A stretch of DNA of 64,000 bases from Acidobacteria bacterium Ga0074141 (lineage in GTDB: Bacteria; Acidobacteriota; Blastocatellia; Pyrinomonadales; Pyrinomonadaceae), in NCBI GenBank assembly GCA_001464665.1, contig LNDP01000024.1, positions 310,001 to 374,000 on the forward strand, given 5' to 3'. Shown piece by piece: positions 1 to 8,353 of this stretch. The position numbers were made by a program, and so were the translations under genes. The notes beneath the pieces are model-generated. The model had not been told where the DNA came from. It searched no databases and worked only from the letters and a program-made list of their open reading frames with translations. Position 1 is the first letter of the stretch. Every line of letters begins with the position of its first letter.

Positions 1-254
1 ACCATTGGGTCGCGGTTAACGCGGCAAAGCATGGCAAGATCGGCTACATCAGCGAGCCGACGGTTCTTTACCGCCAACACTCGGCAAATGCCGAGGGAGG
101 CCGCGACTTTGGTTTGAAATACGCCGCCGGCAAGTCGCTCGGGCTCGGAGCGAGAACGGCATTTTACAAAAAAGCGGCCGGCCATTTCGGCGATGTTTCG
201 GCTGCCGAATTGCTCGGGTTAAAGGCGGCCGAAAATCTGAAAAGGCTTTTCTGA
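1..254 (+). CDS. Glycosyltransferase family 2, C-terminal fragment
   Basis: Open at the window edge; the reading frame begins at base 3 and gives 83 residues before TGA. The fragment contains the motif YRQHSAN, common near the end of GT-A fold family 2 glycosyltransferases (rhamnosyl or galactosyl transferases acting on surface polysaccharide). The catalytic DxD region lies outside the window, so donor and acceptor cannot be inferred. A 72-base gap separates it from the next gene, so it is probably the last gene of an upstream unit. Confidence 0.7.
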   Translation, partial: HWVAVNAAKHGKIGYISEPTVLYRQHSANAEGGRDFGLKYAAGKSLGLGARTAFYKKAAGHFGDVSAAELLGLKAAENLKRLF

Positions 255-326
255 TAGCTGCGAACGGCTTTTGCCCTTTCAAAGGAAAATCGAGATAATA
301 CCGTTTCGCTATGCTAGTTTAATGGA

Positions 327-854
327 ATGAAGTTCGTCTCTGATATTCGCCTGCTTTTGACCGCTCTATGGCTCGGTGCGGCGGTGTTTTTCATCTTTGT
401 CGCCCAGAGCGCCTTCGCGGTGTTACCGGAGCGTGAGCTTGCCGGTGCGATGGTCAACCGGACACTGGCGATAGTCAACTACGGCGGACTTGCGATCGCA
501 TTGATCCTGCTCGCAACATCACTGATCGGGCAGGCGACGGTCAACCGCTTCTGGCTCTGGACGGAACGCATCGTTCTGCTGGTCCTCGCGGTTGCGACCG
601 CGATCGGGCAGTTCGTCATCGGCTGGTGGCTTATGCTGCTACGCAACGAGATGGGCAAGCCGATCGATCAGGTCGCCGCGGATGACCCGCTCCGCGTGCA
701 GTTCAACCAGATGCACGAATATTCGGTCTGGGTACTGATGGCGGCGATGGCCGCGGCCTTGATTGTATTTTTTATCATCGCCAACCGAAAATTTAGCGCG
801 AAGAAGAAGGACAACGTGGTCGATTTCGATCCGCTCAAGGACTTTAAGGTCTAG
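327..854 (+). CDS. DUF4149-like integral membrane protein
   Basis: 175 residues with four hydrophobic stretches (about residues 7-32, 46-68, 76-103, 133-152), then a charged lysine-rich tail. The WLGAAVFF motif in the first helix and the overall four-helix layout resemble DUF4149/TMEM205-like membrane proteins. The function of that family is unknown. It sits 6 bases upstream of the GrdB-family gene and is probably cotranscribed with it. Confidence 0.7.
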   Translation: MKFVSDIRLLLTALWLGAAVFFIFVAQSAFAVLPERELAGAMVNRTLAIVNYGGLAIALILLATSLIGQATVNRFWLWTERIVLLVLAVATAIGQFVIGWWLMLLRNEMGKPIDQVAADDPLRVQFNQMHEYSVWVLMAAMAAALIVFFIIANRKFSAKKKDNVVDFDPLKDFKV

Positions 855-860
855 GAAAAT

Positions 861-1652
861 ATGGAACTCATTGAAAACGCCGATTTTTTTGAATCGATGT
901 TCGCCCGCTGGTCGCCCAACGAAGAACTCCGCGGTTATACGTATGTTGAGAATCAAGCGGCTCCTTTCGTGCCGGTTCGCCGGGCTCTGCCGATGCTGAA
1001 CCTTGCTCTGATCTCCTCGGCCGGGGCATACATCGAGGGCATGGAGCCCTTCGACCTTGAGGCAAAGGACGGCGACCTTGAATTTCGTGAATTTCCGAAA
1101 GAAGTGGCCGCCGAGGACATGCGGTACGCGGCCAAGGGCTACGACCCGAAGGCGGTCCAGCTCGACCGCAATGCCCAGATACCGATCGACCGGCTGAACG
1201 AATACGACGCGAACAGCGTCATCGGAAGCCTCAATCCGGTCTGGTGGAGCATCAGCCCATGGATCCCGAACGCGGCCCGCGTCGCTGATGAAATGGCCCC
1301 ACGGCTTGCCGAGCGGCTTCACCGCTATCAGGTGCAGGCGGCTCTGCTGATCCCGGCCTCGCCGCTCTGCCACCAAACGCTCGGCGTACTCGCCCGCGGG
1401 ATCGAACTAAGCGGCATCCCGACAATGCTTCTTTCCGTTGATCGGAAACTGACGGAGAAGGTACGGGCACCGCGAGTTGCCTACTACACAGGCGAGATCG
1501 GCTCGGTCGCGGGCCAGGCCGGTTGGCGGGAATATCAACTAAGGGTTTTGGATGAATCGCTCCGTTGGATTGAGACCTTTGACCAACCGGGCTCGCGAAA
1601 GCTCGCCGTTGCGATAGAGACGCAGGTCGAAGCTGCCCGCGGGGAGAGATAG
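861..1652 (+). CDS. GrdB-family (glycine/sarcosine/betaine reductase selenoprotein B-like) protein
   Basis: 263 residues resembling the short GrdB-like family (PF07355 type) common outside clostridia, where no glycine reductase is encoded. The diagnostic segment near residue 165 reads ASPLCHQT, followed by a GIPT motif. As I recall the family, the position occupied here by Ser (TCG codon) is often Sec or Cys, followed after two residues by Cys-His. If so, only one redox residue remains. The reaction is unknown. It probably forms an operon with the DUF4149 gene. Confidence 0.72.
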   Translation: MELIENADFFESMFARWSPNEELRGYTYVENQAAPFVPVRRALPMLNLALISSAGAYIEGMEPFDLEAKDGDLEFREFPKEVAAEDMRYAAKGYDPKAVQLDRNAQIPIDRLNEYDANSVIGSLNPVWWSISPWIPNAARVADEMAPRLAERLHRYQVQAALLIPASPLCHQTLGVLARGIELSGIPTMLLSVDRKLTEKVRAPRVAYYTGEIGSVAGQAGWREYQLRVLDESLRWIETFDQPGSRKLAVAIETQVEAARGER

Positions 1653-1679
1653 TCAGCCTTTGTGCTTAGGAAAGCCGGC

Positions 1680-2288
1680 TTATAGGCCGACCTGCCAGCT
1701 CTTAACGCCATCGAGCGGATAGAGGATCATTAGGATATTCAGGAGAAGATTGTCTTTGATCCAAAAGATCATCAGCACCTCGACGGCAACGAAAACGGCG
1801 AACGAAGTGCCGAACCCAAACGCCCGGGCGAAGAAGAAACCCGCACCACACGCCAGAATATCGACGAAAGAATTGACGACCGCGTCGCCGACATAATCTG
1901 CCGAGGCCGTGACCATCCGGTAACGGTCGATCACAAACGACGAGTTCTCGACCACTTCCCACCCACACGCAAAAAGTACAGCCAAAAAAAATTGCCGGCG
2001 AACCGGCAACTGTGGCAGCGTGAGCTTTATCAGCCAAAAACACAAGACCCCGTGGAGCATGTGCGTCAGCGTGTAGGGGTCGATCGGGTGCTGCGAGTTT
2101 TGCCTGCTCCAAACCTCGGCCGAGAGCGGCCAGTAAAGATTCGTCTCGCCCCAGACCTCACCGCCGGACCCGACGAGCCAGGCGGTCGTCAGAACTATGA
2201 TGAACGCCGAGGCACTCCAAAACTTTGGTTGGAGGATCGACGTAACGGAATCCGATCGTGGCGATGTTTGATAAATTGCTTCGCTCAT
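1680..2288 (-). CDS. DUF2585 family membrane protein (copy 1)
   Basis: 202 residues from the ATG (MSEA); a GTG seven codons upstream is possible. Several hydrophobic helices, plus conserved-looking DPYTLTHMLHG, GWEVVENS, RYR and YPLDGVKSW motifs, match the DUF2585/UPF0314 family. The histidines and acidic residues within membrane helices suggest a polar or metal site, but no function is established. The next gene upstream on this strand is a diverged paralogue with the same motifs and the same C-terminal YPLDGVKSWQ, so this is a tandem duplication. Confidence 0.8.
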   Translation of the reverse strand: MSEAIYQTSPRSDSVTSILQPKFWSASAFIIVLTTAWLVGSGGEVWGETNLYWPLSAEVWSRQNSQHPIDPYTLTHMLHGVLCFWLIKLTLPQLPVRRQFFLAVLFACGWEVVENSSFVIDRYRMVTASADYVGDAVVNSFVDILACGAGFFFARAFGFGTSFAVFVAVEVLMIFWIKDNLLLNILMILYPLDGVKSWQVGL

Positions 2289-2403
2289 AGCCGGCTCTTG
2301 ACCTCGCACTAAGTCTTGCGTATGTCAATAGAGCCGACAACAATATCTTGTTGCTGTGTAAGTTTTGGTTAACCTTTGCCGAAGATTTAAGGGTGAGTTA
2401 AGG

Positions 2404-2988
2404 TCAGACGCTCATCTGCCAGCTCTTCACGCCATCGAGCGGATAGACGAGCATCAGGATATTGAGCAGCAGGCTGTCGCGGATCCAGATAAGCAGGAAG
2501 ACCTCGACCGCGAGGAAGAATATCAGCGATCGCCACATCCCGAACTTTAGTGCGATGAGGAACCCAACGGCACAGGCGGCGAGGTCGCCGACGGAGTTTG
2601 CGATCGAATCGCCAAAGTAATCGAGCGATGCCGTGTTCTCGCGATATTTTTCGATGATGATGTTTGTGTTCTCAAGCACTTCCCAACCGGCCTCGACAAT
2701 TAGCGCGACCGTGAATTGCCAGAAGCTGCCGATCTTTGGGAGCAGCAGGCCCGCGATCCAAAAAAAGAGGACGCCGTGGAGAATATGCGTGAATGTGTAG
2801 GGGTCGAAAAAATGCTGCGAGGTGTGGCTGCTGTTCCAGGCTTCGTTGACGTAGATCGCACCGTCGCCGAGCTCGCACCACCAAACCCGCCCGAGCGCCC
2901 AGAGAACGGCCGTCATGGCAACCGCGGCAGCGATAAAGACCACCGCATAGCGATACCAGTACCGGGCTAAGTTTCGCTCTTCGTCCAT
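2404..2988 (-). CDS. DUF2585 family membrane protein (copy 2)
   Basis: 194 residues, tandem paralogue of the downstream gene. It shares DPYTFTHILHG, GWEVLENT, EKYRENTAS and YPLDGVKSWQ at equivalent positions, with multiple membrane helices. It starts 12 bases after the end of sufU and may be read from the SUF transcript. The two copies differ throughout the helices, so the duplication is old or the copies have specialised. Function unknown. Confidence 0.82.
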   Translation of the reverse strand: MDEERNLARYWYRYAVVFIAAAVAMTAVLWALGRVWWCELGDGAIYVNEAWNSSHTSQHFFDPYTFTHILHGVLFFWIAGLLLPKIGSFWQFTVALIVEAGWEVLENTNIIIEKYRENTASLDYFGDSIANSVGDLAACAVGFLIALKFGMWRSLIFFLAVEVFLLIWIRDSLLLNILMLVYPLDGVKSWQMSV

Positions 2989-3000
2989 TGGTTGACCGGG

Positions 3001-3450
3001 CTATTCGGTCGAGATCTCTTCCTTTTCGTGGAGTGCGGCGTTCAGGGTGTGCCAGCTAAGCGAGGCGCATTTCACGCGGGCCGGAAACTCGAGCACGCCG
3101 GCGAAGACGCGAAGCTTCCCAAGTTGCGTGTCGTCAGACTCGATGTCGATCTCGCCGGTGACCATTTTGTGAAACTCGTCGAAAAGCTCGTCGGCCTCGT
3201 CACGCGTTTTTCCCTTCACGGCCTGGGTCATCATCGAGGCCGATGCCTTTGAGATGGCACAGCCCGACCCCTTGAATGCGACGTCGCCGACCGTGTCGCC
3301 ATCCATTTTCACAAAGACCTGCAGGGCGTCACCGCAGAGCGGATTGTTCCCAAACGCCTTCTTGTCCGCATCGTCGATCTCGCGGAAATTCCGCGGGTTC
3401 TTGTTGTGTTCCAGGATGGTCTCCTGATAAAGCTCGTTAAGTTCTGACAT
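3001..3450 (-). CDS. sufU: SufU-type iron-sulfur cluster assembly protein
   Basis: 149 residues from the MSEL start. The three family cysteines are present at C39 (PLCGD, with D41 as the expected zinc co-ligand), C64 (GSGCAIS) and C128 (RVKCASLSW). In Bacillus-type SUF systems SufU binds zinc and accepts sulfide from SufS by ligand swapping, passing it to the SufBCD scaffold. The insertion between the second and third cysteines that distinguishes SufU from IscU is present. It is the promoter-distal suf gene of the dispersed cluster extending to about 19.9 kb. Confidence 0.95.
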   Translation of the reverse strand: MSELNELYQETILEHNKNPRNFREIDDADKKAFGNNPLCGDALQVFVKMDGDTVGDVAFKGSGCAISKASASMMTQAVKGKTRDEADELFDEFHKMVTGEIDIESDDTQLGKLRVFAGVLEFPARVKCASLSWHTLNAALHEKEEISTE

Positions 3451-3477
3451 TTCCAGGTTCAATTACCAAATTCTGAA

Positions 3478-3825
3478 TTAAAAGAGGCTCTTCAAATCGC
3501 AATGGGAAGCCTCCTCTATCTCGTAAACATTCATCGAGATCTCTTCCACCTCTGGAAAGAGATCATGCAGTTTCGTTACGATACGCCGAGAGAGATCAGC
3601 CTTTTGCTCCGTCGTTATTTCTTTAACTAAGTGTGCAAAAACGTGGATGAAGTCTCTACGCTTGTTTCCAACATCGTAATACTCAAAGGGCCTAATTCGA
3701 ACCGCAATATCCTCGTTTCTAAAGAGTCCTGAGGCCGCCGCACTGTAATAGATCTCTTTATAGAAGATCTCCACAGGTAACGACTCGATCAAGTTAGCGG
3801 AGCAGTCTACGACAAATTGCTGCAT
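3478..3825 (-). CDS. CHMI/HpaF-like tautomerase-superfamily protein lacking Pro1
   Basis: 115 residues from the MQQF start. The pattern FVVDCSANL near the N-terminus, the DFIHVFAHL strand and the C-terminal SMNVYEIEEA followed by a KSLF end match 5-carboxymethyl-2-hydroxymuconate Delta-isomerase (HpaF) of the tautomerase superfamily. In that family the residue exposed after methionine removal is proline, the general base. Here it is glutamine, and an upstream in-frame start six codons earlier would not restore Pro1. The isomerase activity is therefore doubtful. No other homoprotocatechuate genes are nearby. Confidence 0.65.
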   Translation of the reverse strand: MQQFVVDCSANLIESLPVEIFYKEIYYSAAASGLFRNEDIAVRIRPFEYYDVGNKRRDFIHVFAHLVKEITTEQKADLSRRIVTKLHDLFPEVEEISMNVYEIEEASHCDLKSLF

Positions 3826-3892
3826 TAGACTAAAACACCTCAAACACGAACTGCGTTCGAGCAGACTCGCACTATTATGCTCGACCGACCGT

Positions 3893-5593
3893 CTAAAACA
3901 ATCCTACAACATTCCCGTTCTCGTCGATATCAACGCGTTCGGCGGCCGGGTGTTCGGGCAGGGCGGGCATGGTCCGCATATCGCCGCAGATCGGGTATAT
4001 AAACCCAGCCCCCACGCTCGCCCGCACCTCGCGGATCGGCAGAGTGAAGCCGGTCGGCGCTCCTTTGAGCGTTGGATCGTGGCTTAAACTCAAATGTGTT
4101 TTCGCCATGCAGATCGGCAGATTGCCAAAGCCGTTCGCCTCATAGCTTGCGATCTGCTGCTCGGCAAAGGGCTCGAACCGGACGTCCTCGGCTCCGTAGA
4201 TCTTCTTTGCGATGGTTTCGATCTTCGTCTTTATCGGCTGGTCGAGTTCGTAGAGAAACTTAAATTCGCTTGGAGCCTCGGCCGCGGCGACAACCATCTC
4301 GGCGAGTTCCATCGCACCCTTGCCGCCCTCTGCCCAATGGGTCGAAACCGCCGCTCCGAGCGCACCGCTTTCGATGGCGATCCGTTTTACGGCCTCGATC
4401 TCTTCCGGGTGGTCGGTCTCAAAGGCGTTGATCGCGACGACCGGCGTAACGCCGTGGAGCTTAACGTTTTCAATCTGCTTTCGGAGATTTGCGGCACCTG
4501 CCTCGACGTCCGCAACGCTATTCTCAAGCATCTCGGGCGGCAGCGGTTTGCCGGCGACGATCCTGTATTTGCCGCTGTGCGATTTCAGTGCTCGGATGGT
4601 CGCGACAATGACCGCGGCATCCGGCTTCAGGCCCGAGTAACGGCACTTGATGTTGAAAAATTTCTCGGCACCGATGTCCGCCCCAAAGCCTGACTCCGTC
4701 ATCAGGTAATCGGCCGTCTTGATGCCGATCATGTCCGCGAGGATGCTGCTGTTGCCGTGTGCGACGTTGGCGAATGGGCCGGCATGAACAAGCGCGGGCG
4801 TGTTCTCGAGCGTTTGCATTATCGTCGGGCGAATGGCGTCGCGCATCAGCACGGTCATCGCTCCGGCGGCCCCGATCTCCTCGGCCGTTACGGGCTTTTT
4901 GTCGTGCGTCAGTCCAACGACGATCCGGCCGAAGCGTTTCCGCATATCCTGCAGCGAAGTTGTGAGGGCAAGTATCGCCATCACCTCCGACGCGACCGTG
5001 ATGTCAAATCCGGTCTCGCGCGGAATGCCGCCTTCCATCCGGCCGCCGAGGCCCACGATGATCTTGCGAAGCGCTCGGTCGTTGGTATCGACGACTCGTT
5101 TCCACGTTATGCTGTGCGGGTTGATGTTGAGCGGATTGCCGCGGAGCAGCTTGTTGTCGATCATCGCGGCGAGCAGATTGTTGGCCGCCGTCACGGCGTG
5201 GATGTCGCCCGTCAGGTTCAGGTTGAACGTCTCCATCGGGACGACCTGTGCATAGCCGCCGCCCGCCGCTCCGCCCTTGATGCCAAAGGTCGGCCCCTGC
5301 GAGGGCTGCCGGAGCGTGATGACGGACCGCTTGCCGAGATGCTTCATCGCCTCGCCCAGGCCGATCAGGGTGGTCGATTTGCCCTCGCCGAGCGGCGTCG
5401 GCGTTATCGCCGAGATGTCGATGTATTTGGCGTTCGGGCGGTCCTTGACCTTTTCGATCACATCAAGGCGAACCTTGCCAATATATGGGCTGCCGTAAAG
5501 ATCGATGTCATCAGGCCCGAGCCCGAGTTGCTCGGCGATCTCAATAACAGGACGAAGTTTTGCACTTTGAGCGATCTGGAGGTCTGATTTCAT
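3893..5593 (-). CDS. fhs: Formate--tetrahydrofolate ligase
   Basis: 566 residues, full length for the family. It contains the nucleotide-binding motif TPTPLGEGKST, followed by GGAAGGGYAQVVPM and the LTGDIHA segment typical of 10-formyl-THF synthetase. It makes 10-formyl-THF from formate, ATP and THF in the cytoplasm, feeding purine and formyl-Met-tRNA synthesis. It lies between sufU and sufS on the same strand; no other one-carbon gene is adjacent. Confidence 0.97.
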   Translation of the reverse strand: MKSDLQIAQSAKLRPVIEIAEQLGLGPDDIDLYGSPYIGKVRLDVIEKVKDRPNAKYIDISAITPTPLGEGKSTTLIGLGEAMKHLGKRSVITLRQPSQGPTFGIKGGAAGGGYAQVVPMETFNLNLTGDIHAVTAANNLLAAMIDNKLLRGNPLNINPHSITWKRVVDTNDRALRKIIVGLGGRMEGGIPRETGFDITVASEVMAILALTTSLQDMRKRFGRIVVGLTHDKKPVTAEEIGAAGAMTVLMRDAIRPTIMQTLENTPALVHAGPFANVAHGNSSILADMIGIKTADYLMTESGFGADIGAEKFFNIKCRYSGLKPDAAVIVATIRALKSHSGKYRIVAGKPLPPEMLENSVADVEAGAANLRKQIENVKLHGVTPVVAINAFETDHPEEIEAVKRIAIESGALGAAVSTHWAEGGKGAMELAEMVVAAAEAPSEFKFLYELDQPIKTKIETIAKKIYGAEDVRFEPFAEQQIASYEANGFGNLPICMAKTHLSLSHDPTLKGAPTGFTLPIREVRASVGAGFIYPICGDMRTMPALPEHPAAERVDIDENGNVVGLF

Positions 5594-5679
5594 AGGACAA
5601 TTATCCGCGATTCAGAGCCGGTGATTTGTGACAGTCCTCACATTTGGATTCCCTTATCCAAATCGTGCGATCTATATCC

Positions 5680-5919
5680 TCATACAGGCCTGCCGTCTTC
5701 GAGCGTATAGATATCGTTTTCCTCGCCAGCAAGAAAAGCTAATGACTCATTCCTTGCGGCCGAGTAAAGCCACTCCGCTTCGTCGATGTCATTGTTACCG
5801 GTTTCTTCTATAAAAACGATCACACGCACACGTGAGTTTTCACTCACAGGAAGACCTTCATCGAGGAGCAGGCGATTCTCTCCTATGACTGTTCCGATCG
5901 TTTCAATGGCTGCGACCAC
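5680..5919 (-). CDS. Orphan antitoxin-like small protein
   Basis: 79 residues with a GTG start that overlaps the sufS stop by one base, implying translational coupling. The pattern is an N-terminal MVAAIETIGT strand, an SRVRVIVF strand, then acidic residues with a DIYTLEDGRPV tail. It resembles a widespread antitoxin-like family usually paired with a PIN or MazF-type toxin. No toxin gene follows: only 86 bases separate it from fhs. The family assignment is by recall of sequence character. Confidence 0.6.
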   Translation of the reverse strand: MVAAIETIGTVIGENRLLLDEGLPVSENSRVRVIVFIEETGNNDIDEAEWLYSAARNESLAFLAGEENDIYTLEDGRPV

Positions 5920-7157
5920 TATGCAAAAACCTCGATGACCTTCTGTATCGCGTCCGCGAGTTTGTCGACCTCTTCGCGGGTGTTGTAAAAGGCGAATGAG
6001 GCACGGGCGGTTGCTGGCACATCGAAGAAGTTCATCACCGGCTGGGCACAGTGGTGGCCGGCGCGGATGGCGATACCCTGCTGGTCGAGTATTGTGCCGA
6101 TGTCATGCGGGTGAATGCCTTCGATGGTGAATGACAAAACGCTCGCCTTCTCGGCGGCCGTTCCGATGATAGTAACCTCCGGGATATCCGCCAGCCGCTC
6201 GGTCGCATATTCAAGTAGCGAGTGCTCGTACTCGGCGGCCGCCTTGAAATCGAGCCCGTTTATGTAGTCTATCGCGGCTCCGAGCCCGATGGCCGCGGCG
6301 ATCGCCGGCGTGCCCGCCTCAAACTTTTCAGGGATCGGGGCATAGGTCGTCTTTTCAAAACTGACGGTCCGGATCATCCCACCGCCCGTCTGGTAAGGCG
6401 GCATTTTGTCGAGCCATTCGCGTTTGCCGTAGGCAACTCCGCTGCCGGTCGGGGCAAACATCTTGTGCCCCGAGAAGACGAAGAAATCAGCATCAAGGTC
6501 CTGAACATCGACCGGAAAATGCGGCACGCTCTGGGCCGCATCAACGCAGACCGGCACGCCAAACTTGTGCGCCGTCGCCGTCATTTCCTTCACCGGGTTA
6601 ACGGTCCCGAGCGAGTTCGACACGTGCGAAACGGCGACCATCCGCGTCCGCTCATTGAGCATCGCTTCGTATTCCTCGATGATGATCTCGCCGCGGGTGT
6701 TGATCGGGACCATCCGCACTCGGGCGCCGCGTTCCTCGGCGATGGCCTGCCACGGGACGATATTCGAGTGATGCTCCATCTGCGTGACGAGTATCTCATC
6801 GCCTTCATTGATGAATCGCCGGCCGTAGCTCGAGGCGACAAGGTTGACGCCTTCAGTGCATCCCCGGACGAAGATACACTCCGCCGACTCGCGGGCATTG
6901 ATGAACCGCTTCACCTTCTCGCGGGCCGCCTCAAAGGCATTGGTCGCGTGCTGCGAAAGGTAATGAACGCCGCGGTGCACATTCGAATGCTCCTCGGCCA
7001 GGTACTTCGATCCGCGATCGATGACCACCTGCGGCACATGGGCCGATGCCGCGTTATCAAGGTAAACCAGCGGCTTGCCGTTCACCTCCCGCTGCAGCAC
7101 CGGAAAATCTTTTCTAACCTTTTCAACGTCCCAACTCTTCATTTCTTTCGGTTTCAT
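5919..7157 (-). CDS. sufS: SufS-type cysteine desulfurase
   Basis: 412 residues, class V PLP aminotransferase fold. FSGHKMFAPTG carries the PLP lysine, TQMEHHSN and VDAAQSVPHFP are cofactor-site segments, and RAGHHCAQP carries the catalytic cysteine that forms the persulfide. It releases sulfur from cysteine as a persulfide for Fe-S assembly and pairs with SufU encoded downstream. It follows sufD after a gap of about 40 bases. Confidence 0.96.
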   Translation of the reverse strand: MKPKEMKSWDVEKVRKDFPVLQREVNGKPLVYLDNAASAHVPQVVIDRGSKYLAEEHSNVHRGVHYLSQHATNAFEAAREKVKRFINARESAECIFVRGCTEGVNLVASSYGRRFINEGDEILVTQMEHHSNIVPWQAIAEERGARVRMVPINTRGEIIIEEYEAMLNERTRMVAVSHVSNSLGTVNPVKEMTATAHKFGVPVCVDAAQSVPHFPVDVQDLDADFFVFSGHKMFAPTGSGVAYGKREWLDKMPPYQTGGGMIRTVSFEKTTYAPIPEKFEAGTPAIAAAIGLGAAIDYINGLDFKAAAEYEHSLLEYATERLADIPEVTIIGTAAEKASVLSFTIEGIHPHDIGTILDQQGIAIRAGHHCAQPVMNFFDVPATARASFAFYNTREEVDKLADAIQKVIEVFA

Positions 7158-7196
7158 AGGACAAATATGTCGTATCGGTCATTTAGGCAAAATAGC

Positions 7197-8351
7197 CTAG
7201 ATCTCAGCATGGAGCCGGTTCAGCACGGTTGCATCCAGGTCCTTCTTGATCGCTTCGATCTTGATCTTGTTTATAACCTCTTCGGCAAAGCCGTAGGTCA
7301 GCAGGTTCCGTGCGAGCGGCTCGGGCAGGCCGCGGGTCAGCAGATAAAAGAGCTCCTCTTCCTCAAGCTGGCCGACCGTCGCGCCGTGCGAACACTTCAC
7401 GTCGTCGTTAAAGATCTCAAGCTGCGGTTTGGTATCGACCCTCGCCTCGTTCGAGAGCAAAAGGTTCTTGTTCGATTGCTGTGCATCGGTGCCGCTCGCA
7501 TTTTCACGGACGAAAACTTTGCCATTAAAAACGGCCCGCGAGGCATCATTCATCACACCCTTATAGTTTTGGTGCGAGAGACAATTCGGCACCGCGTGAT
7601 CGATCATCGAATGCGTATCGTGGTGCTGCTCGCCGCCCAGCATATAAAGTCCATCGACCCACGCCTCGCCGCCCTCGGCAGTGAACTTGAGCTCGATATC
7701 ATGTCGTGATATCGCTCCGCCGAGATTGATGTTGGTCGAATCGTAAGTCCCCTTGCCGAGCGAGACTTCCGTCACGCCATAATTGAAAGCCTCGGCCCCG
7801 TCCTTCTGTACACGATAGTGAGTGAGCGTCGCGTTGTCCTCGACCAGTATCTGCACCGCCGCGTTCGTAAAGCCCTTCGCCTCCGAAGCATAGCTCTCAA
7901 CGATGGTCGCCTTGCTTCCGGACTCGGCGATTACCACCACATGCGGAAAGATCGCCGTGCCCTCGGCCGCCGCAAAGCTCAGCACGATCGGTTCATCGAC
8001 CACTGTGTCGCGGGCGATCTTGATCACCGAGATCTCCGCCATCGCGAGGTTCAATGCGGTGAAACCATTGCGGTCGAAGCGGAACCGCTCGAGCAACCCA
8101 TGTGCACGAACGCCCGCGTCCGCGCGGTCAAGTTCGATGCCCGCTGCGGCCGCCTGCCACGTCTCTTTGCCAATTGCCGCGACGTTCGTGTACTTCCAGT
8201 CCTCGTCTTGTTGCGTGGGAAAGCCCTTTTCCACAAACGCCGCGAATGCTCGTTCGCGCAAGGCTTTTATCGCCGTATCGTCCTCGGCCGCGAGCCTCGC
8301 TTTGAAGCTCTCATTAAATTGCGTTTCCATTACTGCACTTGTTAATGCCAT
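7197..8351 (-). CDS. sufD: Fe-S cluster assembly protein SufD
   Basis: 384 residues. The C-terminal half carries the SufB/SufD core (QQSNKNLLLS, DDVKCSHGATVG, EELFYLLTRGL). The N-terminal part has the sequence QDEDWKYTNV seen in SufD. It partners SufB on the SufC ATPase in the SufBCD scaffold. Its ATG lies two bases after the stop of the upstream membrane glycosyltransferase, so it is translated from a transcript that includes non-SUF genes. Confidence 0.95.
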   Translation of the reverse strand: MALTSAVMETQFNESFKARLAAEDDTAIKALRERAFAAFVEKGFPTQQDEDWKYTNVAAIGKETWQAAAAGIELDRADAGVRAHGLLERFRFDRNGFTALNLAMAEISVIKIARDTVVDEPIVLSFAAAEGTAIFPHVVVIAESGSKATIVESYASEAKGFTNAAVQILVEDNATLTHYRVQKDGAEAFNYGVTEVSLGKGTYDSTNINLGGAISRHDIELKFTAEGGEAWVDGLYMLGGEQHHDTHSMIDHAVPNCLSHQNYKGVMNDASRAVFNGKVFVRENASGTDAQQSNKNLLLSNEARVDTKPQLEIFNDDVKCSHGATVGQLEEEELFYLLTRGLPEPLARNLLTYGFAEEVINKIKIEAIKKDLDATVLNRLHAEI

Positions 8352-8353
8352 TT

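Noticed and set aside
6222-7709. Plus-strand open frame of 495 codons opposite sufS and sufD
   Set aside because: It is antisense to two certain genes, rich in Arg/His/Asp as expected from reverse-complemented GC-rich codons, and has no recognisable domain.
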